A DNA stretch of 64,000 nucleotides, taken from positions 3,100,001 through 3,164,000 of the forward strand of contig NW_027488370.1 of the NCBI RefSeq assembly GCF_051014445.1, given 5' to 3'. The notes beneath the pieces are model-generated. The model saw only the letters and a list, made by a program, of their open reading frames with translations. It was not told where the DNA came from and did no database searches. The stretch comes from Colletes latitarsis (Eukaryota > Arthropoda > Insecta > Hymenoptera > Colletidae). Below are positions 41,001 to 52,300 of the stretch, piece by piece (the first letter of the stretch is position 1; every line of letters begins with the position of its first letter). Made by a program: the position numbers and the translations under genes.

Positions 41001-41417
41001 TAGTAATGTGGTAGCACACTGAAACAGTCCACTAAACCTGGTCTTGATAAATATGTTTGAGGGTAACGCATGTTAGGTCTACGTTAGGCCTGGGATTTTC
41101 CGACATCAGACACAGACTTTCGCATTCTTCACAGACTTGTTGAACGGATTCTGGGCTTTTTCTGGTTTGGATGCCGTAGTAATGTGGTACCACACTGAAA
41201 CAGTCCATTAAACCTGGTTTCGATCAATGTTTTAGAGGATAACGCATGTTATGCCTGGGTTAGGCCTGGGATTTGCCCTAATCAGACTCATACTTTCGTA
41301 TTCTCCAAATACTTCTTGAACAGATCCTGGGTATTTTTCTGGTTTGGATCAGGTAGTAATGTGGTACCTCACTGAAACAGTCCATTAAACCTGGTTTCGA
41401 TCAATTTTTTAGAGAAT
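38061..41417 (+). repeat. 3357-bp direct tandem duplication, copy 2
   Basis: Follows copy 1 with no spacer and ends where the next unit switches from AGGTCTGGGTTAGGTCT to AGGTCTTGGTTAGGCC. The last unit (from 41241) is shared with a third block starting at 45043, showing that overlapping rounds of amplification occurred. Confidence 0.88.
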
Positions 41418-42286
41418 AACGCATGTTAGGTCTTGGTTAGGCCTGGGATTTTCTCTCATCAGGCTCGTACTTTCGCTTGTTTCTCATACTTGTTGTACAG
41501 ATCCTGGGTTTTTTTCTGGTTTGGATCACGTAGTAATGTGGTACCACACTGAAACAGTCTTTTAAACCTGGTTTTGACCAATACTTTAGAGGATAACGCA
41601 TGTTATGTCTAGGTTTGGCCTGGGATTTGCTCTCATCAGGGTCATATTTTCGCGTTATTCACATACTTGTTGAACAGATCCTGGGTACTTTTCTGGTTTG
41701 GATCTGGTAGTAATGTGGGACCACACTGAAACAGTCGATTAAACCTGGTTTCGACCAATATTTTTGAGGATAACGCATGTTAGGTCTAGGTTAGGCCTGG
41801 GATTTTCCTTCATCAGACTCATACTTTCGCATTCTTCACATACTTGTTGAACGGATCCTGGGTTTTTTCTGGTTTGGATCACGTAGTAATGTGGTACCAC
41901 ACTGAAACATTCAATTAAACCTGGTCTTGATAATTATTTTGGAGGATAACGCATGTTAGGTCTGGGTTAGGTCTAGGATTTACCCTAATCCGGCTCAAAA
42001 TTTCGCATATTTCTCATACTTGATGGCTAGATCCTGGGCTCTCACACTGGGTATCACACTGATACAGCCCATTAAACCTGGTTTCGATGAATAGTTTAGA
42101 GGATTACTCATGTTAGGTCAAGGTTAGTCCTGGGATTTGCCCTCATCAGACTCATACCTTCGCATTCTTCACATGCTTGTTGAACAGATCCTGGTTTTTC
42201 TGGTTTGGATCACGTAGTAATGTGGTACAACACTGAAACAGTCGATTAATCCTGGTCTCGTTCAACATTTTATAGGATAACGCCGG

Positions 42287-42319
42287 TTAGGACACGGTTA
42301 GGTCTGGGATAGGTCTGGG
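42287..42319 (+). repeat. Monomer with three tandem 11-mers (expansion)
   Basis: TTAGGACACGG, TTAGGTCTGGG and ATAGGTCTGGG follow each other without gaps. The same triple occurs in the duplicated block at 46108-46140. Together with the single-copy case at 28426 it shows the 11-mer changing copy number as a unit. Confidence 0.85.
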
Positions 42320-42497
42320 ATCTGCCCTCATCAGACTCATACCTTCGCATTCTTCACACGCTTGTTGAAGAGATCCTGGGTTTTTTCTGGTTTGGATCAG
42401 GTAGTAATGTGGTACCACACTGAAGCAGTCCCTTAAACCTGGTTTCGATCAATATTTTAGAGAATAACGAATGTTAGGTCTTGGTTAGGACTGGGAC

Positions 42498-42775
42498 TTT
42501 TTTTTTTTTTTTTTTTTTTGTCGTGGGGAAAATCTTCGAAAGACTCCCTCCCACCTCCTTGGGGAGAGGTGGGAGGGGTGTGTGGGATTCCCCGCGCCCG
42601 TACAACGACAGGCGCGGGACCTACCCACTAAAAACCCCACGGTGACCCTTCGGCACGCTTTGGGAGGATACCGGGAATCGCTCGAAGCATTCTTCCGGTA
42701 TCCTCCCCGTGCCCGCGCTTTCGCGCCCATCCCCCGGGGGGACAATCGGTCCCCCCAGTAGACACACTGCCTCAT
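42498..42775 (-). mobile_element. 3'-end fragment of the same minus-strand retrotransposon family
   Basis: A poly(T) run (42498-42519) is followed by GTCGTGGGGAAAATC and about 255 bp that match 19885-20139 with one substitution and one 1-bp insertion. It therefore contains only the last part of the 3' UTR. It ends at CTGCCTCAT, the base of the 20139-20173 hairpin in the longer copy. Flanks are TAGGACTGGGACTT (42486-42499) and TAGGTCTGGGACTT (42776-42789), a 14-bp target duplication with one mismatch. No protein is encoded; the apparent 90-aa open frames are accidental. Confidence 0.9.
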
Positions 42776-45700
42776 TAGGTCTGGGACTTGCTCTCATCAG
42801 GGCCATACATTCGCGTTTTTCACATTCTTGTTGAACAGATCATGGGTTTTTTCTGGTTTGGATCACGTACTAATGTGGTACCACACTGAAACAGTCCATT
42901 AAACCTGGTATCGATCAATATTTTAGAGAATAACTCATGTTAGGTCTAGGTTAGGTCTGGGATTTGCTCTCATCAGGCTTGTGCATTCGCATATTTCTCA
43001 TACTTGGTGGCCAGATTCGGGGATTTTCTGGTTTGGATCACGTAGTAATGTAGTACATCACTGTAACAGTCCATTAAACCTGGTTTCGACCAATATTTTA
43101 GAGGATAACGCATGTTAGGTCTGGGTTTGGGTTAGGATTTGCCCTCATCTGACCCATACTTTCGCATTCTTCACATACTTGTTGAACGGATCCTGTGTTT
43201 TTCCCTGATTTGGATCACGTAGTAATGTGGTACCACACTGAAACATTCAATAAAACCTAGACTTGATAAATATTTTAGAGGATAACGCCGGTTAGGAGTC
43301 GGTTAGATGTGGGATTTGCCCTCATCAGGCTCATACATTCGCATATTTCTCATACCTGTTGGCCAGATACGTTGCTTTCCCTGGATTGGATCACATACTG
43401 ATGTAGTACCACACTGAAACAGTCAATTATACCTGGTCTCGATCAATATTTTAGAGGATAACGCATGTTAGGCCTGGGTAAGGTCCAGGATTTGCCCGCA
43501 TCAGGCTCATACTTTCGCATATTTCTCATACTTGTTGGCCAGATCCTGGGTTTTTTTTCTAGTCTGGATCACGTAGTAATGTGGTACCACACAGAAACAG
43601 TCCATTGAACCTGGTTTCGATCAATATTTTAGATGATAACGCATGTTCGGTTTAGGTTAGGCCTGGGAATTGCCTTCATCAGACTCATACTTTCGCATTC
43701 TTCACATGCTTGTTGAACAGATCCTGGGTTATTTCTGGTTTGGATCAGGTAGTAATGTGGTACCACACTGAAACAGTCGATTAAACCTGGTCACGATCAA
43801 CATTTTAGAGGATTACGCCGGTTAGGACTCGGTTAGGTGTGGGATTTGCCCTCATCAGGGTCATACCTTCGCATTTCTCACATATTTGTTGGCCAGATCC
43901 TGTGCTTTCACAGGTCGGGATCTCGTAGTAATGTGGTACCACACTGAAACAGTCGACTAAACCTGGTCTCGACCAATATTTAAGAGGATAACGCAAGTTG
44001 GGTCTGGGATAGGTCTGGGATTTGCCCTCATCTGACCCGTACTTTCGCATTCTTCACACGCTTGTTGAAGAGATCCTGGGTTTTTTCTGGTTTGGATCAC
44101 GTTGTAAAGTGGTACCACACTGAAACAGTCGGTTAATCCTGGTCTCGATCAACATTTTATAGGATAACGCCGGTTAGGACACGGTTAGGTGTGGGATTTG
44201 CCCTCATCAGGCTCATACTGTCGCATATTTCTCATACTTGTTAGCCAGATCCATTGCTTTTTCTGGTTTGGATCACGTGGTAATGTGGTATCACACTGAA
44301 ACAGTCCACGAAACCTGGTTTCATCAATATTTTAGAGGATATCGCATGTTAGGTCTGGGATAGGTCTGGGATCTGCCCTCATCAGACTCATACCTTCGCA
44401 TTCTTCACATGCTTGTTGAACAGATCCTGGGTTTTTCTGGTTTGGATCACGTAGTAATGTGGTACCATACTGAAACAGTGCATTAAACCTGGTCTCGATC
44501 AATATTTTAGATGATAACGCATGTTAGGTCTATGTTAGGCCTGGGACTTGCCCTCATCAGACTCATACTTTCGCATATTTCTCATACCTGTTGGCCAGAT
44601 ACGTTGCTTTTTCTGGATTGGATCACATACTGATGTAGTACCACACTGAAACAGTCAATTATACCCGGTCTCGATCAATATTTTAGAGGATAACGCATGT
44701 TAGGCCTGGGTTAGGTCCAGGATTTGCCCGCATCAGGCTCATACTTTCGCATATTTCTCATACTTGTTGGCCAGATCCTGGGCTTTTTCTGGTTTGGATC
44801 ACGTAGTTATGTCGTACCACACTGAAACAGTCGACTAAACCTGGTCTCGACCAATATTTAAGAGGATAACGCAAGTTGGGTCTGGGATAGGTCTGGGATT
44901 TGCCCTCATCTGACCCGTACTTTCGCATTCTTCACACGCTTGTTGAAGAGATCCATTGCTTTTTCTGGTTTGGATCACGTGGTAATGTGGTATCACACTG
45001 AAACAGTCCACGAAACCTGGTTTCATCAATATTTTAGAGGATAACGCATGTTATGCCTGGGTTAGGCCTGGGATTTGCCCTAATCAGACTCATACTTTCG
45101 TATTCTCCACATACTTCTTGAACAGATCCTGGGTATTTTTCTGGTTTGGATCAGGTAGTAATGTGGTACCTCACTGAAACAGTCCATTAAACCTGGTTTC
45201 GATCAATTTTTTAGAGAATAACGCATGTTAGGTCTTGGTTAGGCCTGGGATTTTCTCTCATCAGGCTCGTACTTTCGCTTGTTTCTCATACTTGTTGTAC
45301 AGATCCTGGGTTTTTTTCTGGTTTGGATCACGTAGTAATGTGGTACCACACTGAACCAGTCTTTTAAACCTGGTTTTGACCAATACTTTAGAGGATAACG
45401 CATGTTATGTCTAGGTTTGGCCTGGGATTTGCCCTCATCAGGGTCATATTTTCGCGTTATTCACATACTTGTTGAACAGATCCTGGGTACTTTTCTGGTT
45501 TGGATCTGGTAGTAATGTGGGACCACACTGAAACAGTCGATTAAACCTGGTTTCGATCAATATTTTTGAGGATAACGCATGTTAGGTCTAGGTTAGGCCT
45601 GGGATTTTCCTTCATCAGACACATACTTTCGCATTCTTCACATACTTGTTGAACGGATCCTGGGTTTTTTCTGGTTTGGATCACGTAGTAATGTGGTACC

Positions 45701-46307
45701 ACACTGAAACATTCAATTAAACCTGGTCTTGATAATTATTTTGGAGGATAACGCATGTTAGGTCTGGGTTAGGTCTAGGATTTACCCTAATCCGGCTCAA
45801 AATTTCGCATATTTCTCATACTTGATGGCTAGATCCTGGGCTCTTTCCGGATTGGATCACGCAGTAATGTGGTATCACACTGATACAGCCCATTAAACCT
45901 GGTTTCGATGAATAGTTTAGAGGATTACTCAGGTTAGGTCAAGGTTAGTCCTGGGATTTGCCCTCATCAGACTCATACCTTCGCATTCTTCACATGCTTG
46001 TTGAACAGATCCTGGTTTTTCTGGTTTGGATCACGTAGTAATGTGGTACCACACTGAAACAGTTGATTAATCCTGGTCTCGTTCAACATTTTATAGGATA
46101 ACGCCGGTTAGGACACGGTTAGGTCTGGGATAGGTCTGGGATCTGCCCTCATCAGACTCATACCTTCGCATTCTTCACACGCTTGTTGAAGAGATCCTGG
46201 GTTTTTTCTGGTTTGGATCAGGTAGTAATGTGGTACCACACTGAAGCAGTCCCTTAAACCTGGTTTCGATCAATATTTTAGAGAATAACGAATGTTAGGT
46301 CTTGGTT
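42776..46307 (+). repeat. Satellite block between the two short retrotransposon fragments
   Basis: About 20 monomers. Linkers are mixed: TTGTTGGCCAG, TTGTTGAACAG and GCTTGTTGAAGAG. GCCGGTTAGGACTCGG-type 11-mers are frequent here. No gene is visible. Confidence 0.95.
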
Positions 46308-49300
46308 AGGTCTGGGACTATTTTTTTTTTTTTTTTTTTTGTCGTGGGGAAAATCTTCGAAAGACTCCCTCCCACCTCCTTGGGGAGAGGTGGGAGGGGT
46401 GTGTGGGATTCCCCGCGCCCGTACAACGACAGGCGCGGGACCTACCCACTAAAAACCCCACGGTGACCCTTCGGCACGCTTTGGGAGGATACCGGGAATC
46501 GCTCGAAGCATTCTTCCGGTATCCTCCCCGTGCCCGCGCTTTCGCGCCCATCCCCCGGGGGGACAATCGGTCCCCCCAGTAGACACACTGCCTCATTAGG
46601 TCTGGGACTTGCTCTCATCAGGGCCATACATTCGCGTTTTTCACATTCTTGTTGAACAGATCCTGGGTTTTTTCTGGTTTGGATCACGTACTAATGTGGT
46701 ACCACACTGAAACAGTCCATTAAACCTGGTATCGATCAATATTTTAGAGAAGAACTCATGTTAGGTCTAGGTTAGGTCTGGGATTTGCTCTCATCAGGCT
46801 TGTGCATTCGCATATTTCTCATACTTGGTGGCCAGATTCGGGGCTTTTTCTGGTTTGGATCACGTAGTAATGTAGTACATCACTGTAACAGTCCATTAAA
46901 CCTGGTTTCGACCAATATTTTAGAGTATAACGCATGTTAGGTCTGGGTTTGGGTTAGGATTTGCCCTCATCTGACCCATACTTTCGCATTCTTCACATAC
47001 TTGTTGAACGGATCCTGTGTTTTTCCCTGATTTGGATCACGTAGTAATGTGGTACCACACTGAAACATTCAATAAAACCTAGACTTGATAAATATTTTAG
47101 AGGATAACGCCGGTTAGGAGTCGGTTAGATGTGGGATTTGCCCTCATCAGGCTCATACATTCGCATATTTCTCATACCTGTTGGCCAGATACGTTGCTTT
47201 CTCTGGATTGGATCACATACTGATGTAGTACCACACTGAAACAGTCAATTATACCTGGTCTCGATCAATATTTTAGAGGATAACGCACGTTAGGCCTGGG
47301 TAAGGTCCAGGATTTGCCCGCATCAGGCTCAACTTTCGCATATTCCCCATACTTGTTGGCCAGATTCTGTGCTTTCACTGGTTTGGATCACGTAGTAATG
47401 TTGTACCGCCCTGAAACAGTCGATTCAACCTGGTCTCGATAAATATTTTAGATGATAACGCATGTTAGGTCTAGGTTAGGCCTGGGATTTGCCCTCATCA
47501 GACTCATACCTTCGCATATTTCTCATACTTGTTGGCCAGATCCTGGGTTTTTTTTCTAGTCTGGATCACGTAGTAATGTGGTACCACACAGAAACAGTCC
47601 ATTGAACCTGGTTTCGATCAATATTTTAGATGATAACGCATGTTCGGTTTAGGTTAGGCCTGGGAATTGCCTTCATCAGACTCATACTTTCGCATTCTTC
47701 ACATGCTTGTTGAACAGATCCTGGGTTATTTCTGGTTTGGATCAGGTAGTAATGTGGTACCACACTGAAACAGTCGATTAAACCTGGTCACGACCAATAT
47801 TTAAGAGGATAACGCAAGTTGGGTCTGGGATAGGTCTGGGATTTGCCCTCATCTGACCCGTACTTTCGCATTCTTCACACGCTTGTTGAAGAGATCCTGG
47901 GTTTTTTCTGGTTTGGATCACGTTGTAAAGTGGTACCACACTGAAACAGTCGGTTAATCCTGGTCTCGATCAACATTTTATAGGATAACGCCGGTTAGGA
48001 CTCGGTTAGGTGTGGGATTTGCCCTCATCAGGGTCATACCTTCGCATTTCTCACATATTTGTTGACCAGATCCTGTGCTTTCACAGGTCGGGATCTCGTA
48101 GTAATGTGGTACCACACTGAAACAGTCGACTAAACCTGGTCTCGACCAATATTTAAGAGGATAACGCAAGTTGGGTCTGGGATAGGTCTGGGATTTGCCC
48201 TCATCTGACCCGTACTTTCGCATTCTTCACACGCTTGTTGAAGAGATCCTGGGTTTTTTCTGGTTTGGATCACGTTGTAAAGTGGTACCACACTGAAACA
48301 GTCGGTTAATCCTGGTCTCGATCAACATTTTATAGGATAATGCCGGTTAGGACACGGTTAGGTGTGGGATTTGCCCTCATCAGGCTCATACTGTCGCATA
48401 TTTCTGATACTTGTTAGCCAGATCCATTGCTTTTTCTGGTTTGGATCACGTGGTAATGTGGTATCACACTGAAACAGTCCACGAAACCTGGTTTCATCAA
48501 TATTTTAGAGGATAACGCATGTTAAGTCTGGGATAGGTCTGGGATCTGCCCTCATCAGACTCATACCTTCGCATTCTTCACATGCTTGTTGAACAGATCC
48601 TGGGTTTTTCTGGTTTGGATCACGTAGTAATGTGGTACCATACTGAAACAGTGCATTAAACCTGGTCTCGATCAATATTTTAGATGATAACGCATGTTAG
48701 GTCTATGTTAGGCCTGGGACTTGCCCTCATCAGACTCATACTTTCGCATATTTCTCATACCTGTTGGCCAGATACGTTGCTTTTTCTGGATTGGATCACA
48801 TACTGATGTAGTACCACACTGAAACAGTCAATTATACCCGGTCTCGATCAATATTTTAGAGGATAACGCATGTTAGGCCTGGGTTAGGTCCAGGATTTGC
48901 CCGCATCAGGCTCATACTTTCGCATATTTCTCATACTTGTTGGCCAGATCCTGGGCTTTTTCTGGTTTGGATCACGTAGTTATGTCGTACCACACTGAAA
49001 CAGTCGACTAAACCTGGTCTCGACCAATATTTAAGAGGATAACGCAAGTTGGGTCTGGGATAGGTCTGGGATTTGCCCTCATCTGACCCGTACTTTCGCA
49101 TTCTTCACACGCTTGTTGAAGAGATCCTGGGTTTTTTCTGGTTTGGATCACGTTGTAAAGTGGTACCACACTGAAACAGTCGGTTAATCCTGGTCTCGAT
49201 CAACATTTTATAGGATAACGCCGGTTAGGACACGGTTAGGTGTGGGATTTGCCCTCATCAGGCTCATACTGTCGCATATTTCTCATACTTGTTAGCCAGA

Positions 49301-49384
49301 TCCATTGCTTTCTCTGGTTTGGATCACGTGGTAATGTGGTATCACACTGAAACAGTCCACGAAACCTGGTTTCATCAATATTTT
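45043..49384 (+). repeat. Block duplication carrying a retrotransposon fragment, copy 2
   Basis: Corresponds to 41241-45042. The right limit is approximate, placed where the CACGAAACCTGGTTTCATC unit of copy 1 is matched. Differences include a monomer near 42040 in copy 1 that lost about 20 bp relative to 45841-45880. Confidence 0.75.
46321..46596 (-). mobile_element. Second copy of the short 3'-end retrotransposon fragment
   Basis: Poly(T) at 46321-46340, then sequence matching 42520-42775, ending at the same CTGCCTCAT truncation. Target-site duplications are TAGGTCTGGGACTA (46307-46320) and TAGGTCTGGGACTT (46597-46610). Identity of both the junction and the flanking monomers shows it arose by duplication of the 42.5-kb insertion, not by a new integration. 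Confidence 0.9.
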
Positions 49385-52300
49385 AGAGGATAACGCATGT
49401 TAGGTCTGGGATTGGTCTGGGATCTGCCCTCATCAGACTCATACCTTCGCATTCTTCACATGCTTGTTGAACAGATCCTGGGTTTTTCTGGTTTGGATCA
49501 CGTAGTAATGTGGTACCACACTGAAACAGACCATTAAACCTGGTTTCGATCAATATTTTAGAGGACAACTCATGCTAGGTCTAGGTTAGGCCTGGGATTT
49601 GCCCCCATCAGACTCATACTTTTGCATTTTTCACATACTTGTAGAACAGATCCTGGGTTATTTCTGGTTTGGATCAGGTAGTAATGTGGTACCACACTGA
49701 AACAGTCGATTAAACCAGGTTTCGATCAATATTTTAGATGATAACGCATGATAGGTCTGGGTTAGGTCTAGGATTTGCCCTCATCTGGCTCATACATTCG
49801 CATATTTCTCATACTTGTTGGCCAGATCCTGGGCTTTTTCTGGATTGAATAACGTAGTTATGTGGTAACACACTGAAACAGTCAGTTAAACCTGGATACG
49901 ACGAATATTTTAGAGGATAACGCATGTTAGGTCTGGGGTAGGTCCAGGATTTGCCCGCATCTGGCTCATACTTTCGCATATTTCTCATACTTGTTGGCCT
50001 GATCCTGGGCTTTTTCTGGTTTGGATCACGTGGTAATGTGGTACCACACTGAAACTGTCGGCTAAACGTGGTCTCGATCAATATTTTAGAGGATAACGCA
50101 TGTTAGGTCTGGGGTAGGTCCAGGATTTGCCCGCATCTGGCTCATACTTTCGCATATTTCTCATACTTGTTGGCCTGATCCTGGGCTTTTTCTGGTTTGG
50201 ATCACGTGGTAATGTGGTATCACACTGAAGCAGTCCATTAAACCAGGTTTCGAAAAAATATTTTAGAGGGTAACTCATGCTAGGTCTAGGTTAGGCCTAG
50301 TATTTGCCCTCATGAGACTCATACTTTCGCATTCTTCACATACTTGTTGGACAGATCCTGGGTTTTTTCTGGTTTGGATCAGGTGGTACTGTGGTACCAC
50401 ACCGAAACAGTCGATTAAACCTGGTTTCGATCTATATTTTAGAGGATAACGCATGTTAGGTCTGGGTTAGGTCGAGGATTTGCCTTCATCTGGCTCGTAC
50501 TTTCGCATTTTTCGCATACTCGTTCGCCAGATCCTGGGCTTTTTCTGGTTTGGATCACGTGGTAATGTGGTACCACACTGAAACAGTCGGCTAAACGTGG
50601 TCTCGATCAATATTTTATAGGATAACGTAAGTTAGGTCTGGGTTAGGTCCAGGATTTGCCCGCATCTGGCTCATACTTTCGCATATTTCTCATACTTGTT
50701 GGCCAGATCCTGGGCTTTTTCTGGATTGGATCACGTAGTAATGTGGTGCCACACGGAAACAGTCGATTAAACCTGGTTTCGAACTATATTTTTGAGGATA
50801 ACGCATGTTAGGTCTGGTTTAGGTCTTGGATTTGCCCGCATCTGGCTCATACTTTCGCATACTTCACATACTTGGTGGAGAGATCCTGGGTTTCTACTAG
50901 TTTGGATCAGGTAGTAATGTGGTACCACACTGAAGCAGCCGATTAACCCTAGTCACGATGAACGTTTTAGAGGATAACGCATGTTTGGTCAAGGTTAGGC
51001 CAGGGATTTGCCCTCATCAGACTCATACTTTCGCATTTTTCACATACTTGTAGAACAGATCCTGGGTTATTTCTGGTTTGGATCATGTACTAACATGGTA
51101 TCACACTGAAACAGTCGACTAAACCTGGTCCCGAGCAATATTTTAGAGGATAACTCATGCTAGGTCTGGGATAGGTCTGGGATTTGCCCCCATCAGGGTC
51201 ATACTTCCACATTTTTCGCATACTTGTTGGCCAAATCCCGGTCTTTTTCTGGTTTGGATCACGTGGTAATGTGTTACCACACTGAAAGAGTCCATGAAAC
51301 CTGGTTTCGATCAATATTTTAGAGGATAACGCATGTTAGGTCTAGGTTACGCCTGGGATTTGCCCTCGTCAGGGTCATTCTTTCGCATTTTCCACATACT
51401 TGTTGAACAGATCCCTGGCTTTTCCTGGTTTGGATCACGTTGCAAAGTGGTACCGCAATGAAACAGTCGATTAATCCTGGTCTCGATCAACATTTTATAG
51501 GATAACGCATGTTAGGTCTCCGTTAGGTTTAGGACTTGCCCTCATCTGGGTCATACTTTCGCATATTTCTCAAACTTGTTGGCCAGATTCTGGGCTTTCA
51601 CTGGTCTGGATCACGTAGTAATGTGGTACCACGCTGAAACAGTCCATTAAACCTGGTTTCGATCAATATTTTCGACGATTACTCATGTTAGGTCTAGGTT
51701 AGCCCTGGGATTTGCCCTCATGAGACTCATACTTTCGCATTCTTCACATACTTGTTGAACAGATCCTGGGTTTATTCTAATTTGGATCACGTAGTAATGT
51801 GGTACCACACTGAAACAGTCGATTAATCCTGGTCTCGATCAACATTTTATAGGATAACGCCGGTTAGGACACGGCTAGGTGTGCGATTTGCCCTCCTCAG
51901 GCTCATACTGTCGCATATTTCTCATACTTGTTGGCCTGATCCGTTGCTTTTACTGGATTGGATCACATACAGATGTAGTACCACACTGAAACAGCCAATT
52001 ATACCTGTCTCGATCAATATTTTAGAGGATAACGCATGTTAGGTCTGGGTTAGGTCCAGGATTTGCCCACATCAGGCTCATACTTTCGCATATTTCTCAT
52101 ACTTGTTGGCCAGATCCTGGGCTTTTTCTGGTTCGGATCACGTAGTAATGTGGTGCCACACGGAAACAGTCGATTAATCCTGGTTTCGATCAATATTATA
52201 GAGGATAGCTCATCCTAGGTCTAGGTTAGGCCTGGGACTGGCCCCCATCAGACCCATACTTTCGCATTCTTCACATACTTGTTGAGCAGATCCTGCGTTT

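Larger units (their letters stand above)
22113..42485 (+). repeat. Satellite array, middle block (about 115 monomers)
   Basis: Same monomer and orientation as the left block. Up to about 33.3 kb the linkers resemble the left block (TGATGGCTAG, TCATGGCTAG, TTGTTGAACAG). From about 33.3 to 42 kb a different set dominates, with TTTTTGAGGGTAACGCATG, TTGTTGTACAG, ATTTTTCTGG and GCGTTATTCAC. Notable irregularities are a single-11-mer monomer at 28426, a partial-monomer deletion near 31060, and triple 11-mers at 42287-42319. No gene is visible. Confidence 0.96.
41241..45042 (+). repeat. About 3.8-kb block duplication carrying a retrotransposon fragment, copy 1
   Basis: Begins at AACGCATGTTATGCCTGGG. 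The next copy begins at 45043 (offset 3802). The offset is 3821 at the retrotransposon end and 4173-4175 further right, so copy 2 contains about two extra monomers and small indels. The embedded fragment has the same truncation point and near-identical flanks in both copies, so it was inserted once and then duplicated with the array. Confidence 0.82.
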
